57,898 nt of DNA from Ruminococcus sp. AM36-2AA (GTDB taxonomy: Bacteria; Bacillota; Clostridia; Lachnospirales; Lachnospiraceae), in assembly GCF_003461955.1 (NCBI RefSeq), contig NZ_QTYB01000014.1, forward strand, positions 35,852 to 93,749. Reading direction: 5' to 3'. Shown one piece after another: positions 47,576 to 55,406 of the stretch. The notes below the pieces were generated by a model. The model ran no database searches and was not told the origin of the DNA. It was given only the letters and a program-made list of their open reading frames with translations. The position numbers were made by a program, and so were the translations under genes. Position 1 is the first letter of the stretch, and each line of letters starts with the position of its first letter.

Positions 47576-48946
47576 ATGGAATTCCGTAAAAACGATATAC
47601 TAACTTTGGATATAGAGGATTGCGGAGTTGACGGTGAAGGTATCGGGAAAGCCGATGGCTTCACCGTTTTTGTGAAAGACGCCGTGATCGGAGACAGGAT
47701 CAGCGCCAAGATCATCAAGGCAAAAAAGAACTACGGCTATGGCCGTCTGATGGAGGTGATCACACCGTCCCCGTACCGTGTGAAACCTGCCTGCTCCATT
47801 GCCCGCCAGTGCGGAGGATGCCAGCTTCAGGCATTATCCTACGAGCAGCAGCTGAAATTCAAGGAGAAAAAAGTCCGTGGACATCTGGAGCGGATCGGCG
47901 GTTTTGAGGATTTTCCGATGGAACCGATCATGGGAATGGAAGAGCCCTACCATTACCGCAACAAGGCACAGTTCCCGGTAGGAAAAAATAAAGACGGAAA
48001 GATCATCACCGGTTTTTATGCAGGAAGGACCCACTCTATTATTGACAACCGGGACTGTATTCTGGGAGTGAAACAGAATAAGGATGTTTTGGACCGTGTG
48101 ATCGGCCACATGGAAAAATATCATGTCCAGCCTTACGATGAGACGACAGGCAAAGGCCTTGTACGCCACATTATGATCCGCTATGGTTTCCATACAGATG
48201 AGATGATGGTCTGTCTGATCTTAAACGGAGATAAGATCCCGGCAGAAAAAGCTCTGGTGGACTCTTTGTGTGAAATTCCGGAAATGACCAGCATCACCAT
48301 CAATGTCAATAAAAAACGGAACAATGTGATCCTGGGAGATCAGCTTCGTCTCCTCTGGGGACAGTCCTATATAACGGACAGTATCGGAAATATCTCCTAT
48401 CAGATCTCGCCGCTGTCCTTTTTCCAGGTCAATCCCATCCAGACCGAAAAACTGTACGGAAAGGCCCTGGAGTACGCAGGTCTCACCGGAAATGAAACAG
48501 TCTGGGACCTGTACTGTGGAATCGGAACCATCTCCCTGTTCCTGGCTCAGAAAGCAAAATTCGTCCGCGGCGTGGAGATCGTACCACAGGCCATTGACAA
48601 TGCAAGAGAGAATGCGAAGCTCAATGGCATTGAGAATGTAGAGTTTTTTGTCGGAAAAGCAGAGGAAGTGCTGCCGAGAGAGTATGAGAAGAATGGCGTT
48701 TATGCAGACGTTATCGTGGTAGACCCGCCACGGAAGGGCTGTGATGAGGTACTTCTGAATACGATCCTTAAGATGAAACCGGAGAGGGTTGTTTATGTGA
48801 GCTGTGATAGTGCTACGTTAGCCAGGGATCTGAAGGTGCTTTGTGCGGAGGATTATGAGTTGATGCGGGTTTCTACTACGGATATGTTTCCGCAGAGTAC
48901 GCATGTCGAGACGGTCTGTTTACTCTCGAGAAAAGCCCCAGTTTAA
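47576..48946 (+). CDS. rlmD: 23S rRNA (uracil(1939)-C5)-methyltransferase RlmD
   Basis: The 456-residue RumA-type methyltransferase has a TRAM domain (about 1-60; DIEDCGVDGEGIGKADGF), a four-Cys [4Fe-4S] site (CSIARQCGGCQLQ about 66-78, plus the Cys in NRDCILG), the SAM-binding DLYCGIGTISLFLAQKAK (about 320-337), VDPPRKGCDEVLL (about 382-394), and the catalytic Cys in VYVSCDSATLARDL (about 404-417). Codon use shifts in the last ~150 nt (GCG, GTG, TTG, AGT rather than ATC/CTG/AAG), as expected where an integrated element has replaced the gene's 3' end. The protein remains intact. Confidence 0.95.
   Translation: MEFRKNDILTLDIEDCGVDGEGIGKADGFTVFVKDAVIGDRISAKIIKAKKNYGYGRLMEVITPSPYRVKPACSIARQCGGCQLQALSYEQQLKFKEKKVRGHLERIGGFEDFPMEPIMGMEEPYHYRNKAQFPVGKNKDGKIITGFYAGRTHSIIDNRDCILGVKQNKDVLDRVIGHMEKYHVQPYDETTGKGLVRHIMIRYGFHTDEMMVCLILNGDKIPAEKALVDSLCEIPEMTSITINVNKKRNNVILGDQLRLLWGQSYITDSIGNISYQISPLSFFQVNPIQTEKLYGKALEYAGLTGNETVWDLYCGIGTISLFLAQKAKFVRGVEIVPQAIDNARENAKLNGIENVEFFVGKAEEVLPREYEKNGVYADVIVVDPPRKGCDEVLLNTILKMKPERVVYVSCDSATLARDLKVLCAEDYELMRVSTTDMFPQSTHVETVCLLSRKAPV
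48880..48946 (+). other. Candidate integration (att) site at the rlmD 3' end
   Basis: The 3' end of rumA/rlmD is a known target for integrative elements in streptococci and other Firmicutes. Here the stretch coding THVETVCLLSR holds TCGAGA (48906-48911) and TCTCGA (48924-48929), 6-nt inverted arms spaced like a recombinase core. Accessory DNA begins right after the stop. The matching right-hand repeat is not in the window, so the exact core cannot be given. Confidence 0.5.
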
Positions 48947-49036
48947 GTGGGTTTCCGGCGATTATCGCAGGATATGAACCTGTGTTTTTAGCGAAAAATT
49001 ATGAGAATATAGAATTTCCCCACAAGGGGTGTAAGT

Positions 49037-49100
49037 AAAATCCGCGGACAACTGCTTGTGCGCCGAAACTTTATCGGCATAAAGCGTGTCCGCGGATTTT
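49037..49100. repeat. 13-bp perfect inverted repeat after rlmD
   Basis: AAAATCCGCGGAC (49037-49049) and GTCCGCGGATTTT (49088-49100) are exact inverse copies. Between them lies a second small stem GCCG/CGGC. On either strand four Ts end the outer stem. It can act as a bidirectional terminator for rlmD, or be an end structure of the island. Confidence 0.75.
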
Positions 49101-49122
49101 ACCATTTGTACAAGATATTCCA

Positions 49123-49151
49123 TTGAAAGTGTTCCTCTAAAGGATTATAAT
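49123..49151 (+). promoter_or_regulatory. Promoter P1 of the island cassette
   Basis: TTGAAA (49123-49128), a 17-bp spacer and a perfect TATAAT (49146-49151), 33 nt before the first start codon. It should read the five-gene unit to 53275. Confidence 0.8.
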
Positions 49152-49184
49152 AAATATGTTGTCATTGTAATATGGAGGAAGTAT

Positions 49185-49385
49185 ATGGAACTTTTAACAA
49201 CAACCGAAATGGCAAAAAAGTGGGGGCTCTCCAGACGAAGAGTAACAACATACTGTACAAATGGGCGGATCGAAGGAGCGATTATGAAGGGAAATACATG
49301 GCTAATACCTGATAATGCGATAAAGCCTGAAGATCCCAGGCGTACAAGAAAAAATAGTGATGAGATAGAGGAGGGCGCTAAATGA
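49185..49385 (+). CDS. small helix-turn-helix DNA-binding protein
   Basis: 66 residues from ATG 49185 (RBS TGGAGGAA; the open frame back to 49086 covers the promoter and is not coding). It has an excisionase/MerR-like winged helix-turn-helix: TTTEMAKKWGLSRRRVTTYC (about 5-24), NGRIEGAIMKGNTWLIP (about 26-42), then a polar tail (EDPRRTRKNSDEIEEGAK). Such proteins are first genes of many mobile-island units in Clostridia, often next to Fic or restriction genes. Its stop overlaps the next start by 4 nt (ATGA), so it is probably the unit's regulator or a subunit of the complex. Confidence 0.82.
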   Translation: MELLTTTEMAKKWGLSRRRVTTYCTNGRIEGAIMKGNTWLIPDNAIKPEDPRRTRKNSDEIEEGAK

Positions 49386-50380
49386 GTTCATATACTGAGA
49401 TTGATACAGCTTTATTAGATTTGGATTTTACAAATCCGCGTATACAAAATTATTTACAAAACTATCCGGAAGAAAGCAGATCAGGAGAATTACTTGCTAT
49501 GCTGCTAGGAACTGGAACTGACAGTTGTGCAAGTTTAAAGGAGTCTATCAAGGAGCATGGTGGAATCATTAATCCAATTATTGTAAATCACTTTCCGGAT
49601 GGCAGATACGTAGTTATCGAGGGTAACACTCGTCTGCAAATATATAGAGATTTTATTAGGGACAATGTGCCAGGAAATTGGAATAAAATCAGGGCTATCA
49701 TCTATGAGAATCTCGAAAATAATGAAATGCACTCAATTCGGTTACAGGCACATTTGGTTGGACCAAGAGATTGGGATGCTTATGCCAAGGCGAAATATTT
49801 AACCTTTCTTTCGGACGAAGAGAAAATGCCTATGAAAGAACTTTTGGCGTATTGTGGTGGATCCTCAAAAGCATCAGAAATTCGCTACATGATTCAAGCA
49901 TATAAAGATATGAGAGATATATATGCTCCACTATGTGAGGATGACACACAGTTCGATCAAAAGAAATTTTCCGGCTTTGTTGAATTACAAAAAAAGAATG
50001 TTGTGGAAAGTCTTCAGCTACATGGATATGACAAAACTGATTTTGCACAATGGATGGTAGATGAAAAATTCTCTCGATTAGAAGACGTGAGACGATTACC
50101 ACAGATTCTGAATAGTAAAAGAGCAAGGCAGGCTTTTTTAAAGCATGACACGGCTGCGGCTAAGAAAATTTTAGAAGCTGAGGATATCACACCGGATTCT
50201 CTGAAAAATGTTACCTACGAGATGTTGGCCAATGAACTTTCAAAGAGAATGTTTGACATTACACATGTGGAGGTCCTTAAGCTAAAAACAGATGCTGAGT
50301 ATGAGGAAAAATTAAACGCACTACGAAAAGTAGTTGAGACAGTGCAGAGCATAGTCTTAGATGAAATTGATGGTAACTGA
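49382..50380 (+). CDS. ParB/sulfiredoxin-fold protein 1
   Basis: 332 residues. The N-terminal ParB-like domain (about 1-120) has LDLDFTNPRIQNYLQN, SIKEHGGIINPIIVNHFPDG (about 56-75) and YVVIEGNTRLQIYR (about 77-90), where EGNxRL is the fold's nucleotide-binding signature. A helical region (about 120-215) resembles the ParB central HTH, and a coiled C-terminus (about 230-332) is specific. No ParA gene is near, so plasmid partition is unlikely. Known ParB-fold proteins include CTPases, ATP-dependent kinases and nucleases; which applies is unclear. A second copy of the family lies at 52271-53275. Confidence 0.85.
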   Translation: MSSYTEIDTALLDLDFTNPRIQNYLQNYPEESRSGELLAMLLGTGTDSCASLKESIKEHGGIINPIIVNHFPDGRYVVIEGNTRLQIYRDFIRDNVPGNWNKIRAIIYENLENNEMHSIRLQAHLVGPRDWDAYAKAKYLTFLSDEEKMPMKELLAYCGGSSKASEIRYMIQAYKDMRDIYAPLCEDDTQFDQKKFSGFVELQKKNVVESLQLHGYDKTDFAQWMVDEKFSRLEDVRRLPQILNSKRARQAFLKHDTAAAKKILEAEDITPDSLKNVTYEMLANELSKRMFDITHVEVLKLKTDAEYEEKLNALRKVVETVQSIVLDEIDGN

Positions 50381-50381
50381 T

Positions 50382-50780
50382 ATGGGAGAATCAAATAAGC
50401 ATAAGGTTTTAGTTGAATACGCCTTAAGATTTATTAAAGATAGCGTTGGGGAGGAGTTGAGTTATTTTATCGAAACCGATATTAATGATGGACGACCGCT
50501 TCCTCAATTGACAATGGAAGGATACAGACCAGACGTATTTTTTGAATACAACGGTGTTATGTTTATAGGAGAGGCAAAAACAAGTGATGACATTTTGAGA
50601 GAACATAGTATAAATCAATATTACTCATACTTGAAAAAATGTTCATTAAACCAGGGACATGCAACATTTGTTTTGGCAGTTCCTCTTGAAGACCGGGCCA
50701 GGGCAAATAATATTCTTGGAAAAATCAAGAAAGAAATACCTGGGGATTATGAAGTAAAAGCGATTGGAATGATTGTATAG
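50382..50780 (+). CDS. small PD-(D/E)xK nuclease-fold protein
   Basis: 132 residues from ATG 50382, one base after the ParB-1 stop; there is no good ribosome binding site, so it is likely translated by coupling (ATGs at 50361 and 50370 inside the upstream gene are possible). The active-site pattern is complete: Glu12 in helix 1, Asp51 in YRPDVFF, and Glu64-x-Lys66 in MFIGEAKTSDD. After it come a conserved SINQYYSYL helix (Q in the QxxxY motif) and an LAVP strand. A restriction-endonuclease-like DNA nuclease is the natural reading. Two bases separate it from the helicase gene. Confidence 0.85.
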   Translation: MGESNKHKVLVEYALRFIKDSVGEELSYFIETDINDGRPLPQLTMEGYRPDVFFEYNGVMFIGEAKTSDDILREHSINQYYSYLKKCSLNQGHATFVLAVPLEDRARANNILGKIKKEIPGDYEVKAIGMIV

Positions 50781-50782
50781 TT

Positions 50783-52261
50783 ATGAAAAGTAACAAGTTA
50801 AAACGAGAGCCTAAATATATAGCCAAATTTAAGGCTTTTCCGTATCAGCAAGAAGCTGTAGATGCGGTGAAAGATTTAGAATATGCTGCGATTTTTCATG
50901 AGCAAGGATTGGGTAAAACTAAAATTGCCATTGATGTGCTTTTATATTGGCTGTCAGAGTGTTCGATGGATACTGCTTTAATTGTTACCAAAAAACAGCT
51001 GGTTGCAAACTGGGTTAACGAGTTTAAAGACCATACTTCGATAAAACCTGCAGTGTTAAATACAGATAAAAATAATAACTACCGAATTTTTTGTGGACCA
51101 TACAGAGTGGTGTTGACAAATTTTGAGACTCTAGAAACAGAAAAACAACAATTCGAATTGTATTTGAAAGTTAGAAATGTCGGGATAATTATTGATGAGT
51201 CTGCAAAATTGAAGAATCCTAATTCAAAATTAACAAAGACCTATTTTGAGTTGGCTCCGTTGTTTCAGCGAAGAATTATAATGACAGGTACACCTGTAGC
51301 CAATAGACCATATGATATCTGGGCACAGATATATTTTTTGGACTTTGGAGAAAGTCTGGGGGCTGATTTTAACGAGTTTAAAAAGGAAACAGACCTTAGC
51401 AATAAACTTAGTAGAAATACTGATTTACAGGAAGAGTTTGAAGATAATATTTCCCAGATTTTTAATAGGATAAGTTCTTTTACAGTTCGCGAAACAAAAA
51501 ATAGTGGAATCATTACACTGCCGGATAAAGTATATATACAGGAAGTTACAGAATTCAATCGTATGCAAGAGGAGTTGTACGAGCGGATAAGAACTGAATT
51601 ATATGCTGAAGTGGTAAGAGATGGTGAAAGATATATTGATGATTCCTCTGCAATTGTCAAGCGTCTACTTCGCTTAATACAGGTTACATCAAATCCCAAA
51701 TTGGTAGACGAGGAATGCGAAGCATCTGCAAAGGAGCCTTTGTTGGATGAACTTATTCAAAAAATATTGGCAAATGGTGAAAAATGTATTGTATGGAGTA
51801 ATTTTATTGAGAATATAGATTACTTCACTAAAAAGTATCAGGATTTAGGTGCTGTAAAAATACATGGGAAAATGAATATGGATGCTAGAAATCGTTCTGT
51901 CCAAAAATTTCATGATGATGATATTCGTATTCTCTTTGCAACTCCAGCATCTGCAAAAGAAGGTCTGACACTAACAATGGCTAATCATGTTATTTTCTAT
52001 GATAGAGGTTTCAGCCTAGATGATTATTTGCAGGCACAGGATAGAATACACCGCATTTCACAGAAAAAAACATGCTATGTTCATAATATTATTATTAAGG
52101 ACAGTATAGATGAATGGGTTGACTTATTATTGAAAGCTAAGCAAAATGCAGCGGAATTATCACAGGGAGATATCAGCTTAGGAGATTATCAAGGCGTGGC
52201 TGATTATAGTTTTGGAGATATTGTAAAAAGCATTTTGGGATTTGAAGAAGTAGATGAATAA
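50783..52261 (+). CDS. SNF2-type superfamily 2 helicase/translocase
   Basis: 492 residues with both RecA-like lobes. Q-like FPYQQEAVDAV (about 19-29), Walker A EQGLGKTKIAI (about 40-50), motif Ia ALIVTKKQLVANW, motif II as DESAKLKN (about 140-147; DESA where most have DEAH), motif III MTGTPVANRP (about 168-177), motif V FATPASAKEGLTL (about 391-403), and motif VI DYLQAQDRIHRISQKK (about 416-431). The SNF2 family moves along double-stranded DNA rather than unwinding it. No extra domain is fused. The neighbouring PD-(D/E)xK protein could be its nuclease partner, like a split restriction subunit. Confidence 0.92.
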   Translation: MKSNKLKREPKYIAKFKAFPYQQEAVDAVKDLEYAAIFHEQGLGKTKIAIDVLLYWLSECSMDTALIVTKKQLVANWVNEFKDHTSIKPAVLNTDKNNNYRIFCGPYRVVLTNFETLETEKQQFELYLKVRNVGIIIDESAKLKNPNSKLTKTYFELAPLFQRRIIMTGTPVANRPYDIWAQIYFLDFGESLGADFNEFKKETDLSNKLSRNTDLQEEFEDNISQIFNRISSFTVRETKNSGIITLPDKVYIQEVTEFNRMQEELYERIRTELYAEVVRDGERYIDDSSAIVKRLLRLIQVTSNPKLVDEECEASAKEPLLDELIQKILANGEKCIVWSNFIENIDYFTKKYQDLGAVKIHGKMNMDARNRSVQKFHDDDIRILFATPASAKEGLTLTMANHVIFYDRGFSLDDYLQAQDRIHRISQKKTCYVHNIIIKDSIDEWVDLLLKAKQNAAELSQGDISLGDYQGVADYSFGDIVKSILGFEEVDE

Positions 52262-52270
52262 GGTGGCAGT

Positions 52271-53275
52271 ATGGGAATAAGAGTTATTGGACAGAAAAAG
52301 TTTGAAGTTACCGAAACAGAATTATTACAACAAGATTTATTGTTTTACCTTGATAATCCTAGAGTATATTCGGTATTGCATGAAAATGGACACGATAATC
52401 CGACTCAGACAGAAATTGAAGAGATAATGTGTTCACTGGACCATGTTAAGAGTTTGAAGTCACAAATCATGCAAAATGGTGGCCTTATTGAGCCGCTGAT
52501 AGTGGTCAAACGAAAAGATAGATATGTTGTGTTGGAGGGAAATAGCCGCCTGGCAGCATACAGAATCTTAGCAAAAAATGACCCGCTTAAATGGTCTAGA
52601 GTCTTGGTGCAGATATTACCAGAGGATATTTCTGACTCAGATATATTTACACTTCTCGGTACATTCCATTTAAATCCTAAAAAGGATTGGAGTAAATTTG
52701 AACAAGCCGCCTATATTTATAGACAAAAGAAGGAATTGGGATGTTCGGATTCCGCCTTGGGAAAACAAGTGGGTATTTCAGCGATAACTGTAAAAAAATA
52801 CTGTGAGATATATGGCTTGATGGTAGAGCATAATGATACTCATCAATCTCATTGGAATATGTATGAGCAGTATGTACAGAACAAAGGCATTAAACAATAT
52901 CGAAACACTTATCCAGAGATGGATTCGTTTTTCGCAAAGCAGGTAAAGACAGGGGAAATTGTCAGAGCTCAGGACGTAAGAGATATACTGGGAAAAATTG
53001 CTTCTGATGAGGGTAAAAGTTCAACGCATATAATGCAGGATTATATTAAAGGTGATATCGACTTAGAAGAGGCCCATGCACGTTTTGAGGCCACCGGAAG
53101 AAGCGGTGACAACTATGAAAAAGTAAAAAAATTTCAGAGATTAATTTCAGAAAAAGATTTTTGCGATGAGTTAAAAAAAGAGGCTGTTGGCAATAGTAAA
53201 GACATATTATTTTCATTGAGAAAAATTAATACAGCAGTAACTCAGTTAATGAAAGAAATTGATAAGAAAAAATAG
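52271..53275 (+). CDS. ParB/sulfiredoxin-fold protein 2
   Basis: 334 residues, paralogous to the protein at 49382. ParB-like domain (about 1-130): LFYLDNPRVYSVLHENGHDN, SLKSQIMQNGGLIEPLIVVK (about 64-83), YVVLEGNSRLAAYRIL (about 88-103). Central HTH region (about 140-185): GCSDSALGKQVGISAITVKK, a clearer DNA-binding helix-turn-helix than in copy 1. A helical C-terminus follows. The presence of two different ParB-fold proteins in one operon is unusual and suggests a heteromeric complex. RBS AAGGTGG; 9 nt after the helicase gene. Last gene of the P1 unit. Confidence 0.85.
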   Translation: MGIRVIGQKKFEVTETELLQQDLLFYLDNPRVYSVLHENGHDNPTQTEIEEIMCSLDHVKSLKSQIMQNGGLIEPLIVVKRKDRYVVLEGNSRLAAYRILAKNDPLKWSRVLVQILPEDISDSDIFTLLGTFHLNPKKDWSKFEQAAYIYRQKKELGCSDSALGKQVGISAITVKKYCEIYGLMVEHNDTHQSHWNMYEQYVQNKGIKQYRNTYPEMDSFFAKQVKTGEIVRAQDVRDILGKIASDEGKSSTHIMQDYIKGDIDLEEAHARFEATGRSGDNYEKVKKFQRLISEKDFCDELKKEAVGNSKDILFSLRKINTAVTQLMKEIDKKK

Positions 53276-53290
53276 TAGAGAAGTCAGGGA

Positions 53291-53319
53291 TCGACAAATC
53301 AAAAGAAAATGGTTATAAT
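53291..53319 (+). promoter_or_regulatory. Promoter P2 of the island cassette
   Basis: TCGACA (53291-53296), a 17-bp spacer and a perfect TATAAT (53314-53319). It would give the radical SAM and GHKL genes their own transcript. Confidence 0.75.
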
Positions 53320-53356
53320 GAAACCGTTCTGGTGATAGCGCTCCAGGACGGTTTCA
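53319..53356. promoter_or_regulatory. Palindrome overlapping the P2 start site
   Basis: Arms of 14 nt (53319-53332 TGAAACCGTTCTGG and 53343-53356 CCAGGACGGTTTCA) match at 13 positions; the single mismatch would be a G-U pair in RNA. The left arm begins at the last base of the -10 box and covers the expected start site. Operator for a dimeric repressor, or a leader hairpin; the position favours an operator. Confidence 0.72.
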
Positions 53357-53376
53357 CTATGCGTAGGAGTTTAATC

Positions 53377-55395
53377 GTGGAAGATATATTGTTAATTGAA
53401 CCGGCATACAAAAATAAATACCCACCAATCGGGCTAATGAAAATTGCGTATTTTCATCGTTATATCATGCACGATTATGTAAGATTCGCAAAGGGAAGAT
53501 TACCGGAGGGACTAGAAAATAAAAAATGGGATAGAGTATATGTAACTACTCTTTTTACCTTCGAGTGGGAAAATACAAAAAAAGCATTACAATATGCGCT
53601 GTCTGTAGTAAAACCAGGCGGAAAGGTTTTTACGGGAGGTATCCTGGCAACACTGCGGCCGGAGTGGATTGCAAAGGAATTTCCTACTGTAATAAATAAT
53701 ACCGGACTTCTTAATCACGAAGGTACCCTTGGATTAAAAGGGGAGGAGTGTATCGACACACTTCCTTTGGATTACGGGATATTGGACGATATAAAGGATG
53801 AGTATAAATATCCTGCGGAGGATGCATACTTTACATATATGACTAGGGGCTGTGGTATGAACTGTACTTTTTGTGCGGTTAAAACATTGGAACCTACATA
53901 TGAGCCATATGTATCTATTTCAGATAGTATTAAGAGAATTGATAAAGAGTTTGGACCAAAACGAGACCTTTTGTTGATGGATAATAATGTTTTGAGATCT
54001 CCCAAATTTGATCAAATAATTGATGAGATAAAAGCATTAGGATTTGAAAAAGGTGCAACATTTGTAAATCCGAAAACAGGAAAAACTGTTGTAAGACATG
54101 TTGATTTCAACCAGGGGTTAGATGCATTTTTACTTAATGAGCATAAAGCACAAAGGTTAGGAGAATTAGCAATAAAACCAGCACGTATCGCCTTTGATCA
54201 TATTGAAGATGAAGATGTATATGTGCGCGCGATTACATTGTGTGCAAGGGCAGGGATTGATCATATGTCCAATTACCTTTTATACAATGGAGAGGATTTC
54301 ACTGGTAAAGGGCACTCTTATCATGCGGATACACCAGAGGACTTATTCTATCGCATGCACCTGACTATGGAGCTTGGCGAAAATTTAACCGAGGAGCTGG
54401 GAAGAAAAATTGCTATTTTTTCGTTCCCTATGAGATATATTCCGCTAGATAATGATCAAAGAGGATTTATTGGTGCTAATTGGAATGCAAAATATCTTCG
54501 AGCTCTACAGTGCATGTTGATACCAACACAGGGAAAAGGTATCCAGGGAAGATCCTTCTTTGAGGCAGATTTTGGTAAGACAGCCGAAGACTTCGTGATG
54601 TATCTTGCAATGCCTGAAAGATTGTTAAATAAACGTGGTCATTTTGTAGAAAGAAAAGATGAGCCGAAATTTGAAAGAGAGATTCGGTATACACAGTGGT
54701 CTGAAAATAGACATCTTATCGACACCTGGATGAAGTATTATTCGATGTTCGAGAAGGATACAGTTCTGGAATATATTGGGTGTAATAGATTTAGCGTGGA
54801 AACGTTAGACAAAATTGAAAATGAAGAACTGAAAAAATTGTATTTTTTTTATCTTACGCCAAGTGCAACAATTCGAGTATTCTCGGATTGCACGGAGGAT
54901 ACAAAAAGAATAATTAGCACATTTATTTTAGAAGAACTCCCGTTTATGTATTCTCGTATCGTTGAAACGATACTGAGTTCGAAACCGGGATACAAAGTAA
55001 TCGCCGGTATACTTGAAAATTTTGGGGAAAAAGTATGTACAGATTTGTTGAAAAAAATCGATCTGTTCAGCGGGCATGATAATGATAAATTAACGATGCT
55101 AATAAAGGCAAACAAATCCAAACGCTTAGTTGATTTTGATTTCTCATTATTACAGTTCATTCCATATTTTCACGTGAGTAATTTGCTTTCAAAACAAGAG
55201 GAGCAGATTATTATGAACAGCGCATACGAATTAAAAGAGGCGCCAATAAGAAAAATTCTATTATTACATTTGGATGAATTGAAAGATGTATTAATAAAGA
55301 CAAATGGCGCTCAGCCTGGTGATACACAAATAATTTCTGTAATAGAAGAACAGATTAAAGAACTGTATCATCAGATAAGTATATTTGAATTATAG
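53377..55395 (+). CDS. large radical SAM protein with B12-binding-like N-terminus
   Basis: 672 residues from GTG 53377 (RBS TAGGAG, 7-nt spacing; the GTG at 53332 lies inside the palindrome). The N-terminus (about 1-120) begins LLIEPAYKNKYPPIGLMKIA, the PPIGL mark of cobalamin-domain radical SAM enzymes, but I see no DxHxxG cobalamin-His motif. The barrel has CGMNCTFC (Cys159, Cys163, Cys166) and DHIEDEDVYVRAI, and about 300 further residues (370-672) of unknown, largely helical type follow. A radical-based methylation, sulfur or amino transfer on nucleic acid or protein is plausible; the substrate cannot be told. The GHKL gene follows after 11 nt. Confidence 0.88.
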   Translation: MEDILLIEPAYKNKYPPIGLMKIAYFHRYIMHDYVRFAKGRLPEGLENKKWDRVYVTTLFTFEWENTKKALQYALSVVKPGGKVFTGGILATLRPEWIAKEFPTVINNTGLLNHEGTLGLKGEECIDTLPLDYGILDDIKDEYKYPAEDAYFTYMTRGCGMNCTFCAVKTLEPTYEPYVSISDSIKRIDKEFGPKRDLLLMDNNVLRSPKFDQIIDEIKALGFEKGATFVNPKTGKTVVRHVDFNQGLDAFLLNEHKAQRLGELAIKPARIAFDHIEDEDVYVRAITLCARAGIDHMSNYLLYNGEDFTGKGHSYHADTPEDLFYRMHLTMELGENLTEELGRKIAIFSFPMRYIPLDNDQRGFIGANWNAKYLRALQCMLIPTQGKGIQGRSFFEADFGKTAEDFVMYLAMPERLLNKRGHFVERKDEPKFEREIRYTQWSENRHLIDTWMKYYSMFEKDTVLEYIGCNRFSVETLDKIENEELKKLYFFYLTPSATIRVFSDCTEDTKRIISTFILEELPFMYSRIVETILSSKPGYKVIAGILENFGEKVCTDLLKKIDLFSGHDNDKLTMLIKANKSKRLVDFDFSLLQFIPYFHVSNLLSKQEEQIIMNSAYELKEAPIRKILLLHLDELKDVLIKTNGAQPGDTQIISVIEEQIKELYHQISIFEL

Positions 55396-55406
55396 GAGAC
55401 AGAATA

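Noticed and set aside
49037..49100. CRISPR repeat
   Set aside because: It is one inverted pair, not a series of direct repeats; no Cas gene or array is present anywhere in the window.
49382..53275. Plasmid partition locus because of ParB-like proteins
   Set aside because: No ParA ATPase, no parS-like cluster and the wrong neighbours; the ParB fold is used widely outside partition.
53377..55395. Prokaryotic viperin
   Set aside because: The protein is about twice as long, has a B12-domain-like N-terminus, and shows no viperin-type motifs around the cluster.
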